Of a stretch of 64,000 nucleotides of DNA, positions 53,368 to 63,083 are shown piece after piece (the stretch's first letter is position 1; each line of letters starts with the position of its first letter). Both the position numbers and the translations under genes were made by a program. The notes below the pieces were generated by a model. It did not search any database and had not been told where the DNA came from. It was given only the letters and a program-made list of their open reading frames with translations. Location: assembly GCF_011355085.1 (NCBI RefSeq), contig NZ_VXCP01000001.1, forward strand, positions 76,285 to 140,284, written 5' to 3'. This DNA comes from Pseudomonas akapageensis. GTDB lineage: Bacteria > Pseudomonadota > Gammaproteobacteria > Pseudomonadales > Pseudomonadaceae.

Positions 53368-54258
53368 CTAGCCAATGGCTCGCAAGTGCAGTGCAAAGCG
53401 CTCGGCAAGCCAGAGCGCGGCGGGGCCCAGCGGTTCGTCTCGGCGACAGACCAGCTCCACTACCAGCGCCGGGGGCGTCCATTCACTGGCAAGCTCCACC
53501 ATTTGGCCCTGGTAGGCGGGGTATTGCACCACATGCCGAGGCAGCCAGGCCCAGCCAAGGCCTCGCATCAACAGCTCAGCCATGACGTAGAAGCTGTCGG
53601 CGCGCCAGATTTGCGGACTGATCGGTTCACCACCGGGGTAACCACTCTGCTGTGGAGCAATCAGCAACTGGCGGTGGCGCGCCAATTGCTGGCGGCTGAC
53701 ATAGGCTTGCGTCGCCAGGGGGTGGTTGACCGCACATACAGTGACCATCTCGACACTGCCCAGGGCCTGGCGCTCCAGCGCCGACGGCATCTGCTCGTGG
53801 TGAAACAGCAGGCCAAGGTCTGCACGGCGTTCGACCAACTTGCGCGCCACATCACCCTGTGCACCGCTGGACAGCTGGACTTCGACCAACGGGTAACGCT
53901 CGGCCAGCTCATCCAGGCTGTCGAGCACCGGCTGATAGGGCATGGCTTCATCCTGGGCGACCCGCAACTGCGCCTCCTGCCCGCGCATCAGCGCCAAGGC
54001 ACGGCCGTCCAGGCGCTCGCATTGACGCATCAGCTCCCTCGCCTCTTCGAGCAACACGCTGCCCGCTTCGGTCAGGCGCGGCTGACGCCCGCTGCTGCGC
54101 TCGAACAGTGTCACGCCCAGATCAGCCTCCAGCATAGCGATTGCGTTGCTGATAGCCGACTGCGCCTTGTGCTGCTTGCGCGCCACAGCCGAAAACGAGC
54201 GCTGTTCCGCCACGTCGACGAATAAACGGATCTGCTCGAGATTCCATTGTTCGCTCAT
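53368..54258 (-). CDS. LysR-family transcriptional regulator
   Basis: 296 residues. N-terminal winged HTH (AEQRSFSAVARKQHKAQSA) and a periplasmic-binding-like effector domain. Divergent from the SMR gene with a LysR-type palindrome between, so it likely controls that gene or itself. Confidence 0.92.
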   Translation of the reverse strand: MSEQWNLEQIRLFVDVAEQRSFSAVARKQHKAQSAISNAIAMLEADLGVTLFERSSGRQPRLTEAGSVLLEEARELMRQCERLDGRALALMRGQEAQLRVAQDEAMPYQPVLDSLDELAERYPLVEVQLSSGAQGDVARKLVERRADLGLLFHHEQMPSALERQALGSVEMVTVCAVNHPLATQAYVSRQQLARHRQLLIAPQQSGYPGGEPISPQIWRADSFYVMAELLMRGLGWAWLPRHVVQYPAYQGQMVELASEWTPPALVVELVCRRDEPLGPAALWLAERFALHLRAIG

Positions 54259-54262
54259 CTCA

Positions 54263-54285
54263 ACCTATCTCCATATCAGATAGGT
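54263..54285. promoter_or_regulatory. Inverted repeat operator between lysR and SMR genes
   Basis: 8-bp arms ACCTATCT / AGATAGGT with a 7-base centre (ccatatc), the T-N11-A-like form bound by LysR regulators, 5 bp from the lysR start and about 60 bp from the SMR start. Confidence 0.6.
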
Positions 54286-54346
54286 AATGACTTTACCCCA
54301 TCTGAGCAACCTCTAGAATGCCAGTCACATCAGAGGAGATTACGAC

Positions 54347-54679
54347 ATGACTGCCTACTACTACCTGGCCATTGCCATCTGCGCGGAAGTGATCGCCACC
54401 GTTTCCATGAAAGCCGTCAAAGGCGTCAGTACGCCGCTGCCGCTGATTCTGGTGATCGCGGGCTATGCCCTGGCATTCTGGATGCTGACACTGGTGGTGC
54501 GCAGCATTCCGGTTGGGGTGGCGTATGCGGTCTGGGCCGGCATGGGCATTGTCATGGTCAGCGTGGCCGCCTTGTTCATCTACGGGCAGAAGCTCGATGT
54601 ACCAGCCATGGCAGGCATGGCCCTGATCGTCCTCGGCGTGGTGGTCATCCAGTTGTTCTCGAAAACCGCCGGACATTGA
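54347..54679 (+). CDS. SMR-family multidrug efflux protein (EmrE-like)
   Basis: 110 residues, four transmembrane helices. The essential Glu14 and Trp63 of EmrE are at exactly these positions (CAEVIATVSMK and YAVWAG). Antiparallel dimer exporting cationic compounds. PA4990-type emrE by context. Confidence 0.93.
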   Translation: MTAYYYLAIAICAEVIATVSMKAVKGVSTPLPLILVIAGYALAFWMLTLVVRSIPVGVAYAVWAGMGIVMVSVAALFIYGQKLDVPAMAGMALIVLGVVVIQLFSKTAGH

Positions 54680-54733
54680 TCTGACGCATCAGGCTGTATA
54701 CTGCGCTCCTGTCCCAGCCTGTGAGGTCGATTC

Positions 54734-55909
54734 ATGCCATCCGTTATTTCCACCGACATATTGATTGTCGGCGCAGGGGTTGCCGGCCTCTGGCTCAATG
54801 CCCGTCTGCGCCGGCTGGGTTATTCGACGGTCCTGGTGGAAAGCGCAAGCCTTGGCGGGGGGCAGAGCCTCAAGTCTCAGGGCATCATTCACGGCGGCGC
54901 CAAGTATGCGCTGCATGGCGCCCTCACCGGCGCCTCCGAGGCGATTGCCGACATGCCCCGTCGCTGGCGTGAAGCGCTGGCGGGCAATGGAGAGCTGGAC
55001 TTGTCGGGGGTACGCTTGCTTTCCGAAGCCCATTACTTGTGGTCACCGGGCACGTTGGCCGGCAACCTGACCAGCTTTTTCGCCAGCAAAGCCGTGCGCG
55101 GCCGTGTCGATCAGGTCAAGGGGCAGGACCTGCCACCGGCGCTGCAGGACCGGGCATTCAAGGGCAAGGTCTACCGCTTGGCCGAACTGGTGATCGATGT
55201 CCCCAGCCTGGTCGAACGCCTGGCGGAACTCGCCGGCGACAGCCTGCTGGCAGGCCAACGAATCCAACCCCTGAAAGAAGGCGAAACGCTGGTCGGGCTG
55301 CGCGTGGACGATCGCGAAATCCGCGCCCAGCGCATTGTGCTGAGTGCCGGCGCTGGCAACGCCGAACTGCTGGAAGCCTTGGGCCTGAACCAGCCGGCCA
55401 TGCAAAGACGCCCTCTGCACATGGTGCTGGCCAAGGGGCCGAGCCTCAAACCCCTCTATGCTCACTGCCTGGGCGGCGGGCCGAAGCCGCGCGTAACCGT
55501 TACCACTCACCCGGCCGCCGATGGCCAGTGGGTCTGGTACCTGGGTGGGGACCTGGCCGAGGCCGAAGGGGTCGCGCGCGAACCTGAAGCGCAAATCGCG
55601 GCGGCGCGGAAAGAAATCTCCAATCTGTTGCCCTGGATCGATCTCAGTCAGGTGCGCTGGGCGACCCTGCGCGTCGATCGCGCCGAACCTGCACAATCCG
55701 GGCTCGTGCGGCCTGACAACGCCTTCCTGGCCGAACAACAGTCATTGATGGTCGGCTGGCCAACCAAACTGGCCCTGGCCCCGGACTTCGCCGACCGCGT
55801 GCTGGGCGCCCTGGAACGTGACGGGATCAAGCCCGGCAACCTGCCGGCCCTGCCAGAGCTGCCTAAACCACCGCTCGCCCAACCTGTCTGGGAGCAACTG
55901 CTGCCATGA
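54734..55909 (+). CDS. FAD-dependent oxidoreductase (DAO family)
   Basis: 391 residues. N-terminal dinucleotide fold (GAGVAGLWLNARLRR), DAO-type FAD domain (SQGIIHGGAKYAL) and substrate domain. Substrate unknown. Its stop overlaps the next gene by 4 bp, forming an operon with the aldo/keto reductase. Confidence 0.9.
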   Translation: MPSVISTDILIVGAGVAGLWLNARLRRLGYSTVLVESASLGGGQSLKSQGIIHGGAKYALHGALTGASEAIADMPRRWREALAGNGELDLSGVRLLSEAHYLWSPGTLAGNLTSFFASKAVRGRVDQVKGQDLPPALQDRAFKGKVYRLAELVIDVPSLVERLAELAGDSLLAGQRIQPLKEGETLVGLRVDDREIRAQRIVLSAGAGNAELLEALGLNQPAMQRRPLHMVLAKGPSLKPLYAHCLGGGPKPRVTVTTHPAADGQWVWYLGGDLAEAEGVAREPEAQIAAARKEISNLLPWIDLSQVRWATLRVDRAEPAQSGLVRPDNAFLAEQQSLMVGWPTKLALAPDFADRVLGALERDGIKPGNLPALPELPKPPLAQPVWEQLLP

Positions 55910-56718
55910 CCCTGCCGACCCTGCACGATCTGCACCGCCCCTTGGGCAGCACCGGCCTGAGCGTTTCTCCGCTCGGGCTGGGCACGGTCAAACTGGGCCG
56001 CGACCAAGGCGTCAAATACCCCAATGGTTTCACCATCCCCGATGACCAGCAGGCACGCCTGCTGCTCGATCAGGCGCGCGGACTGGGCATCAACCTGATC
56101 GATACCGCCCCGGCCTACGGACGCAGCGAAGAGCGTCTCGGCCCGCTGCTGCGCGGCCAACGCACAGACTGGGTGATTGTCAGCAAGGTGGGCGAGGAGT
56201 TCGAGAATGGCCTTTCGCATTTCGATTTCAGCACGCAGCACACCCGTCTCTCCGTGGAACGCAGCCTGAAGCGACTGGAAACCGACTTCATCGACCTGGT
56301 GCTCGTCCACTCCGACGGCAATGACCTGAGTATTCTGAACGACTGCGGTGTCTACGAAACGCTTGCCGAACTCAAGCGCGAAGGCAAGATCCGCGGCTAC
56401 GGCTTTTCCGGAAAAACCGTCGAAGGTGGTCTCAAGGCACTTGAGCAAGGCGATTGCGCCATGGTCACCTACAATCTGAACGAGCAAAGCGAAAAACCCG
56501 TCATCGATTACGCCGCCACCCATGGCAAAGCCATTCTGGTCAAGAAAGCCCTGGCCAGTGGGCATGTGTGCCTGAGTCCCGGCGTCGATCCTGTGCGGGC
56601 AAGCTTTGAATTGCTGTTTGGCCATCCGGGCATTGCCAGTGCGATCATCGGGACCATCAATCCCGTGCACCTGGCCCATAACGTGGCCACTGCCGCTGCC
56701 GTACTACGCCAGCGTTAG
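55906..56718 (+). CDS. Aldo/keto reductase
   Basis: 270 residues, (beta/alpha)8 barrel. Tetrad: Asp (LIDTAPAYG), Tyr, Lys (VSKVG), His (LVHSDG). NADPH-linked; substrate unknown. Second of a three-gene operon. Confidence 0.9.
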   Translation: MTLPTLHDLHRPLGSTGLSVSPLGLGTVKLGRDQGVKYPNGFTIPDDQQARLLLDQARGLGINLIDTAPAYGRSEERLGPLLRGQRTDWVIVSKVGEEFENGLSHFDFSTQHTRLSVERSLKRLETDFIDLVLVHSDGNDLSILNDCGVYETLAELKREGKIRGYGFSGKTVEGGLKALEQGDCAMVTYNLNEQSEKPVIDYAATHGKAILVKKALASGHVCLSPGVDPVRASFELLFGHPGIASAIIGTINPVHLAHNVATAAAVLRQR

Positions 56719-56758
56719 TGCCGCTTCACGCGGCCGACCCCAACACAAAGGAGCCGAC

Positions 56759-57724
56759 ATGCCGCGAACCCTGATCAGAAAGAATCCCGGCAATTTCAAG
56801 ACCCTGCCGTTGCATGTCGAAGCGACTCCCGATGGATTGAGCTACCACAGTATCGGGATGCCGCTGAACTTCGCCCAGACCCTGCAACGGCGCAAACAGA
56901 TTCAGATCGGCGACAGCGAGCGCTTCAGCGTGGAGCTGGCCAACCTCGGCGTGTCCGTGCGCCTGACCCTGAACTGGCAGAACCGGGACTACTGGGTATT
57001 GGTCCGCCAGCGCCGCCAGGACCGGGGCGATGTGGTGCTCAAGCTGATATCGGGGTATGTGCCGGCCCATGAACTGACACTGCCTCTGCATACAGCCATT
57101 CAGGAAGTCGCCGAAGAATGCCTGCTGGAAACTCCCGAAGGCTGGCTGGGTGGGCGCTTCAACGAAACCTGGCTACCGGCGCCCTATGCCGGCGCCCTGC
57201 ACTACCGCGATGCCATGCCGTTCAGCCTTACGCCGCTTTCCGGCGCCGCGAGACCCGTACGCTGCGGCAGCATGCACTTGATCGAGCGGCCACGGGCTTA
57301 TGTTCATTTGCCAACCGCCTCCTTGCAGTTGATCTACGACTTGCGCCTGCATGTCCCCAGGGAAGCCAAGTCCCTGAGCCTGTTCCATGTCGATGAACGC
57401 CTGGAAAAAGACCAGTTGGTCGCGCGCCTGAACCGCAACAGCCCTGACTTGTACCTGATGCCGCTCAATGAAGGCCATCCCCGTCCCGAGCTGTACACCT
57501 TGACCCGTGATCAACTGCAGCCGGCCAGCACCCGCGGCCTCTACCTCGCCGAGAGTTTCGCAAGGCAGGAAGGCTGGCTGGTGAAGGAAGAAAGAATTCG
57601 CTGGAAGGATTGGCTCAGGCAACAAGGCCTGAGCGAACCGCAAAGGCCGCGCTCAGGCTTGCAACACTTGACTGGAAAGGCTCGACAGCTGATGCAGATA
57701 GCGCGCGGCAGCCTGAACAAATAA
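56759..57724 (+). CDS. Hypothetical protein with a degenerate Nudix-like motif
   Basis: 321 residues from ATG 56759 behind GGAG. No signal or membrane segment. The stretch GYVPAHELTLPLHTAIQEVA followed by EECLL keeps the Nudix EVxEE helix, but the spacing is two residues too long and Arg/Gly of the box are changed. It follows the FAD oxidoreductase and aldo/keto reductase in the same operon as in P. aeruginosa. Enzymatic activity cannot be claimed. Confidence 0.75.
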   Translation: MPRTLIRKNPGNFKTLPLHVEATPDGLSYHSIGMPLNFAQTLQRRKQIQIGDSERFSVELANLGVSVRLTLNWQNRDYWVLVRQRRQDRGDVVLKLISGYVPAHELTLPLHTAIQEVAEECLLETPEGWLGGRFNETWLPAPYAGALHYRDAMPFSLTPLSGAARPVRCGSMHLIERPRAYVHLPTASLQLIYDLRLHVPREAKSLSLFHVDERLEKDQLVARLNRNSPDLYLMPLNEGHPRPELYTLTRDQLQPASTRGLYLAESFARQEGWLVKEERIRWKDWLRQQGLSEPQRPRSGLQHLTGKARQLMQIARGSLNK

Positions 57725-57732
57725 CCCGCACT

Positions 57733-59154
57733 TCAGTTCTTGCGGATCTTCTCGACAATGGCGGTGGTGGAGCTGTTTTCCACCAGCCCCAGCACCTTCA
57801 CCACCCCGCCATAAGCCTTGACGATATCGGCGCCGACCACCTGCTCGACGCCATAGTCGCCGCCCTTGACCAACACATCGGGCTTGACCTGGCTGAGCAG
57901 ATTCGAAGGGGTGTCCTCAGGGAAGCTGATGACCCAATCCACCGCGCCCAGTCCGGCCAGGACCGCCATGCGCCGATCAACGCTGTTGATCGGCCGCCCC
58001 GGACCTTTCAAGCGGCTGACCGAGGCATCGTCATTGACGGCAACGATCAATCGATCCCCCTGGGCACGGGCCTGCTCCAGGTAAGTCACATGACCGGCAT
58101 GCAAAATATCGAAGCAGCCATTGGTGAAGACGATTTTTTCTTTGTGCGCACGCGCATCGTCGATGGCCAGTAACAGTTGATCCAGGCTCAGCACACCACG
58201 CTCGGAGCCCTCTGCGCGCTGAATGGCGCGACGCAGCTCCGGTGCGCTGATGGCTGCGGTACCGAGCTTGCCGACCACGATACCGGCGGCCAGGTTGGCC
58301 AGCCCCACGGCATGGGGCAATTCCTCGCCTGCCGCGATTGCCGCCGCCAGGGTAGAAATAACCGTATCGCCCGCACCGGTCACATCGAAAACTTCACGGG
58401 CCCGGGCCGGCAGGTGCAATGCCGGATGATCCGGCCGCAGCAGGGTCATGCCGTGCTCACCCCGCGTCACCAGCAAGGCGCCAAGCTCCAGCTCGTGCAT
58501 CAGCTGTGCGCCCTTGGCAACCAGATCCGCCTCATCGGCACAGCGGCCCACGATGGTTTCGAACTCACTGAGGTTTGGCGTAATCAGGCTGGCGCCACGG
58601 TAAATCGAGAAATCCTTACCCTTGGGATCCGCCAACACCGGGATGCCCCTGGCCCGCGCAGCCTGGATCAGGCTTTGGTGGTTTCTCAATGCACCTTTGC
58701 CATAGTCCGACAACACCAGGACCTTGACGCCGTCGAGCAAGGTGTCAACCTCAGCCCCCAGCGACAATGCATCCGTGGCGAAGGGCTCTTCAAAATCGAT
58801 ACGCAGCAATTGCTGGTGACGGCTCATCACCCGCAGTTTGACGATGGTCGGTTGATGGGCGATACGCTGGAAAACAGCACGCACGCCGGCAGCCTTCAGG
58901 CTGTTGGCCAGACTTTCGGCAGCCTCGTCCTGGCCTGTGACACCCACCAGGGAAGCGGGCGCACCTAGCGCGGCAATGTTCAAGGCAACGTTAGCCGCAC
59001 CGCCCGGACGGTCCTCGATCTGCTCGACCCTGACCACCGGCACCGGGGCTTCAGGCGAGATTCGTGAGGTACCGCCATGCCAATAGCGGTCGAGCATGAC
59101 ATCGCCGACCACCAACACTGGGGCTTGATCGAATCGCGGCATGGACAACTTCAT
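57733..59154 (-). CDS. hldE: Bifunctional heptose 7-phosphate kinase / 1-phosphate adenylyltransferase
   Basis: 473 residues from ATG 59154. N-terminal ribokinase-type domain ([23 protein letters not shown]) and C-terminal nucleotidyltransferase ([17 protein letters not shown]). Makes ADP-heptose for the LPS inner core. Next to msbA. Confidence 0.97.
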   Translation of the reverse strand: MKLSMPRFDQAPVLVVGDVMLDRYWHGGTSRISPEAPVPVVRVEQIEDRPGGAANVALNIAALGAPASLVGVTGQDEAAESLANSLKAAGVRAVFQRIAHQPTIVKLRVMSRHQQLLRIDFEEPFATDALSLGAEVDTLLDGVKVLVLSDYGKGALRNHQSLIQAARARGIPVLADPKGKDFSIYRGASLITPNLSEFETIVGRCADEADLVAKGAQLMHELELGALLVTRGEHGMTLLRPDHPALHLPARAREVFDVTGAGDTVISTLAAAIAAGEELPHAVGLANLAAGIVVGKLGTAAISAPELRRAIQRAEGSERGVLSLDQLLLAIDDARAHKEKIVFTNGCFDILHAGHVTYLEQARAQGDRLIVAVNDDASVSRLKGPGRPINSVDRRMAVLAGLGAVDWVISFPEDTPSNLLSQVKPDVLVKGGDYGVEQVVGADIVKAYGGVVKVLGLVENSSTTAIVEKIRKN

Positions 59155-59300
59155 GGAGCAACCCACATACAAAATGAAAAGGGGGCGATATTAGCACAGG
59201 CTTGGTGCTGCCTTGAGCGATTGCCGTGCCATCATCGCAGGCGATTGGATTAAAGCAGCGATTTGGCATCGAGGCGAGCCAGTCGCCCCGATGCCCTGTT

Positions 59301-61109
59301 TCAGGTGATGTCCGCTTTGGCAGGCTCGTCCAGCCCCATGGCGTGCAACCTGGCGTAAAAACCATTTTGCGCCAGCAGTTGGGCATGGGTGCCACGCTCG
59401 ACGATACGGCCCTGATCCATTACCAGAATCAGGTCGGCTTTTTCGATGGTCGACAGGCGGTGAGCAATAACCAGGGTGGTCCGGCCTTTCATGACCTGGT
59501 CGAGTGCTGCCTGGATATGCCGCTCGGACTCGGTATCAAGTGCCGAAGTGGCTTCGTCGAGAATCAGCAGCGGTGCGTTTTTTAGCAGGGCTCGCGCGAT
59601 TGCCAGGCGCTGGCGCTGGCCGCCGGAAAGCAGCACGCCGTTTTCTCCGACCTGGGTATCGAACCCCTCGGGCAGCTGATCGACGAAGTCCTTGGCATAG
59701 GCATCTGCCGCGGCGGCTTCGATCTGCTCACGAGGAGCACCTGCCAGGTCACCATAGGCGATGTTGTTGGCCACGGTGTCGTTGAACAGCGTGACATGCT
59801 GAGTCACCTGGGCGATATGCCGACGCAGGTTACGCAGGCGATATTCTTCGGTATCGACGCCATCGAGCAGGATCTGCCCCTGCTCATGGTGGTAGAAGCG
59901 CGGTATGAGGCTGGCCAGGGTTGACTTGCCACTGCCCGAACGCCCAACCAGGGCAATCATCTGGCCAGGCATCGCGGTAAAGCTGATATCGCTGAGCACC
60001 TCACGGTCCGTGCCCGGGTAGGTAAAGCTGAGATTACGTACATCCAGCTGCCCGCTGACGCGATCACGCTCGACCGTGCCCAGATCCACTTCAGGCTCGA
60101 CGTCCAGTTGTTCGAAAATGCTTTCAGCACCGGCAACGCCTTTCTGGATGGTCGAGCTGACTTCCGATAGCTGACGAATCGGCTTGGGCAAAAGACCGGC
60201 GGCGGTAATGTACGCAACCAGGTCACCGGCGCTCGCATCGCCGCGCAGAAAGAGCACCAGGAACATCAATGCAGCCATGGCGGTGTAGATCACCAGCTGC
60301 AGCATGGGTGTATAAATCGCACCGGTCTTGGTCATGCGCAATTGCTTGTCGGTGTTGCTCTGGCTGGCGTTGGCGAAACGCTCCTGCTCGTAACGTTCAC
60401 CGCCGAAGCTGCGCACCACTCGGTAACCCTGAATGGTTTCCGACGCCACGTGGGTCACATCACCCATCGCGACCTGAATCTTCTTGCTCTGTTTGCGAAA
60501 CTTCTTGCTGGATTTACCGACCATCATGGCAATCAACGGCAGAATCGCCAGCATGACCAGCGTCAGCTTCCAGTTCATCCAGATGAGATAGCCGAACAGG
60601 AACACCACGGTCAGCCCTTCTCGGATCACCACTTTGATCGCATCCGTGGCAGCACCGGTGACCATGGTCACATTGAAGGTGATACGTGATATCAAGTGGC
60701 CAGAATTGTGGGTATCGAAGTAGCGATTGGGCAAGACCAGGAGTTTGTTGAATAACTCGAGGCGCAAGTCATGCACCAGCCCCAGCGATACTTTGGCCAG
60801 AAAATAGTTACCCAAGTATGAACCCAGCCCCTGCCATGCAGCGATCAGCACGATCAACATCGGCACGGCTTGCAGCAATTGCAGATCACGCAGATAGGGC
60901 ACATTGGGGAACAGAGCCGCCTCGGGGTTGCTCAAGCCGTCAACGAAGTACTTGAGGATGCCAGCCAGCATTGGCTGTGTAGATGCGAAGATCACGAAAC
61001 CAACGATACTGAGCAGGAAGATGCCCACATAAGGCTTCACGTAGTTCAGCAGTCGGAAATAGATTTTCAGGCTGGAGGATTCGCGGTTCGCTGGCGTGTT
61101 CATGGGCAT
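59301..61109 (-). CDS. msbA: Lipid A export ABC transporter MsbA
   Basis: About 602 residues from ATG 61109 (61103 is possible). Type IV ABC exporter with Walker A GRSGSGKST, signature LSGGQRQR and Walker B LLILDEATSALD. Flips lipid A-core across the inner membrane. Confidence 0.95.
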   Translation of the reverse strand: MPMNTPANRESSSLKIYFRLLNYVKPYVGIFLLSIVGFVIFASTQPMLAGILKYFVDGLSNPEAALFPNVPYLRDLQLLQAVPMLIVLIAAWQGLGSYLGNYFLAKVSLGLVHDLRLELFNKLLVLPNRYFDTHNSGHLISRITFNVTMVTGAATDAIKVVIREGLTVVFLFGYLIWMNWKLTLVMLAILPLIAMMVGKSSKKFRKQSKKIQVAMGDVTHVASETIQGYRVVRSFGGERYEQERFANASQSNTDKQLRMTKTGAIYTPMLQLVIYTAMAALMFLVLFLRGDASAGDLVAYITAAGLLPKPIRQLSEVSSTIQKGVAGAESIFEQLDVEPEVDLGTVERDRVSGQLDVRNLSFTYPGTDREVLSDISFTAMPGQMIALVGRSGSGKSTLASLIPRFYHHEQGQILLDGVDTEEYRLRNLRRHIAQVTQHVTLFNDTVANNIAYGDLAGAPREQIEAAAADAYAKDFVDQLPEGFDTQVGENGVLLSGGQRQRLAIARALLKNAPLLILDEATSALDTESERHIQAALDQVMKGRTTLVIAHRLSTIEKADLILVMDQGRIVERGTHAQLLAQNGFYARLHAMGLDEPAKADIT

Positions 61110-61209
61110 CGATACGATAAAAAGAGCCGAAATACTAGCACAACCCAGGAGCATTGGGCCTTAGGTCACCAGCTGAGGTATCATGGCCGCCATTTTCGAA
61201 GGAGGCCGC

Positions 61210-61866
61210 ATGCGCGCACTCGCTTACTCTGACTACCAAGCCTTACGCAGAGATGCCGAGGTCATAGAAGCTGACTTCTTCGGAGACAAGGTTTTACGCC
61301 TTGCAGACGGCAATTTCATGAAGCTGTTTCGGCGCAAGAGACTGATTTCGTCGGCAGCGTTTTTTCCCTATGCCAAACGCTTCGCCCGCAATGCACTGGC
61401 GCTCAAGAAGAGCGGAATTCCTTGTCCTGAGGTTCTGGCAACCTATCGAATTGCCGATATTGCTCGCGACGTTGTGCACTACCAACCGCTGCCCGGCCAG
61501 ACACTCCGCCAGCTCATTGCCGACCCCGCACAATTCAATGATGCAGCCTTGACCGGGAAGTTCGGACGGTTTGTCGCGCAGCTGCACAATCTGGGCATTT
61601 ATTTCCGTTCATTGCACTTAGGCAACGTGATCATGACCCCAGACAATGAGCTGGGGCTGATCGATATCGCGGACATGCGTATCCTCCGCCGGCCATTGCG
61701 CAAGAACCTGTGCCTGCGTAACTTTCAACACATGCGTCGTTACAAAAATGACCAGGCGTGGTTATTTCAAGACCAAGGAAAGCTGTTCTTCGATAGCTAC
61801 ATTGAATACAGCAACCGCGACTGGAAACTCCAGGCCCTCACAGAAGGCCTGATGCTGGTCAGCTAA
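61210..61866 (+). CDS. LPS-kinase-like protein (toluene-tolerance/InaA-type kinase fold)
   Basis: 218 residues from ATG 61210 with GGAGG upstream; an earlier in-frame ATG at 61183 is weaker. Protein-kinase-like fold: Lys38 in NFMKLF, then RSLHLGN at the catalytic loop (HxD position reads Ser) and metal-binding DIADM in LIDIADM. The rest fits small LPS-core kinases. It is divergent from msbA and convergent with waaL. Confidence 0.7.
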   Translation: MRALAYSDYQALRRDAEVIEADFFGDKVLRLADGNFMKLFRRKRLISSAAFFPYAKRFARNALALKKSGIPCPEVLATYRIADIARDVVHYQPLPGQTLRQLIADPAQFNDAALTGKFGRFVAQLHNLGIYFRSLHLGNVIMTPDNELGLIDIADMRILRRPLRKNLCLRNFQHMRRYKNDQAWLFQDQGKLFFDSYIEYSNRDWKLQALTEGLMLVS

Positions 61867-63083
61867 CTACTTGGAGTAATACCGGGCGTTTGCGACTTGT
61901 CCGTGCACAGTGCCAACACGAATGGAATCCAGACTACCATCCACATCGCGCGTGCACCTCCAAACAGGATAAACACGTCGAATTGAATCGAGACTGTAGC
62001 AAATACCCAGACCATCAAGATGGACATGCCCAGAGTTTCCACCCGACACCGCCAGAGGTGGAAGCCGAGCCAGAACCACAAGAACAGCCAGACTGCAGTG
62101 AATACCACGCCATACTGTACCGCTGTATCCAGAACGAAGTTGTGACAATGGCCAAACGCCTGCTCCCCTGCAGTAACTTCGTAGTCACTACCGAACCCGA
62201 TACCCCGCCATGGATGTTGCTGCACAAGATCCCATGCGCCACGAATCAACGACAGTCGCTCGGAATCGCCACGCTGTAACAATGATGGATTGATCATCAA
62301 TAGCGCCACAACAGACATGAGGATGCTCAGGGCGATCGCCCTGTAAAACCGCCCACCCCCCACAAGAACGATCGACCCGGCCACGACAGCCAAGGCCAAC
62401 ATCGCACCACGACTACCGGTCAGCACAACAAAGGCAATGGAGCAAGCCTGGAGCAAAGCCCAAACGACACGCGCACCGTTATGCCTTGGCCACCAGGAAC
62501 AACTCAGCACGACAAGAAAGGCAATGGTGTATCCAGAAGGGTTCGGGTTATCCATGAACCCGCCGAATCCATACATTCGATCAATTTCGCGGAATGGATA
62601 AGCAATCAATGCAGCCAGTGAATAGAGGCCCGCGAGCGCACCAAACATAATCAACATGGTCTGGAGTTGACGCCTGAACACTCGTCCCCAGACGATCCAT
62701 CCCAGCAGCACCAGCAAGAAGAACAACTCGCGCTTGATGAGCGTCAGATATCGATCAACGCCAATACTCCATGCAAGCGACCCTAGCGACCATGCAAAAA
62801 TAAGAAAAAACAGCCACAACTCCTTACGCGCCAGCACGGCTTCGCGGAAGCTCTGAAATTGCCGAATCACAAGGTAAAGGCAAGGCAGGTAAACAAACAC
62901 GATCAACAGACGATCGTAAAATTTCAACGTCGGGGTAAGCATCACTCCAGCGACGCTCCAGAACAAGCCAAACCCCAACAACAATCCAGCAATACCAAAA
63001 CGATCACGGATTGATCGCAATTGCGCTTGCCCTTCGGCAATGCCCCACATCCAAAAGCGATGCTGCTGGAACAACTGATTCAC
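61863..63083 (-). CDS. waaL: O-antigen ligase (WaaL family)
   Basis: 406 residues, about 12 membrane helices and a large periplasmic loop around HPWRGIGFGSDY with conserved His/Gly, as in Wzy_C ligases. Joins O-antigen to lipid A-core in the periplasm. Overlaps the upstream GT2 gene by 4 bp. Confidence 0.85.
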   Translation of the reverse strand: MNQLFQQHRFWMWGIAEGQAQLRSIRDRFGIAGLLLGFGLFWSVAGVMLTPTLKFYDRLLIVFVYLPCLYLVIRQFQSFREAVLARKELWLFFLIFAWSLGSLAWSIGVDRYLTLIKRELFFLLVLLGWIVWGRVFRRQLQTMLIMFGALAGLYSLAALIAYPFREIDRMYGFGGFMDNPNPSGYTIAFLVVLSCSWWPRHNGARVVWALLQACSIAFVVLTGSRGAMLALAVVAGSIVLVGGGRFYRAIALSILMSVVALLMINPSLLQRGDSERLSLIRGAWDLVQQHPWRGIGFGSDYEVTAGEQAFGHCHNFVLDTAVQYGVVFTAVWLFLWFWLGFHLWRCRVETLGMSILMVWVFATVSIQFDVFILFGGARAMWMVVWIPFVLALCTDKSQTPGITPSS

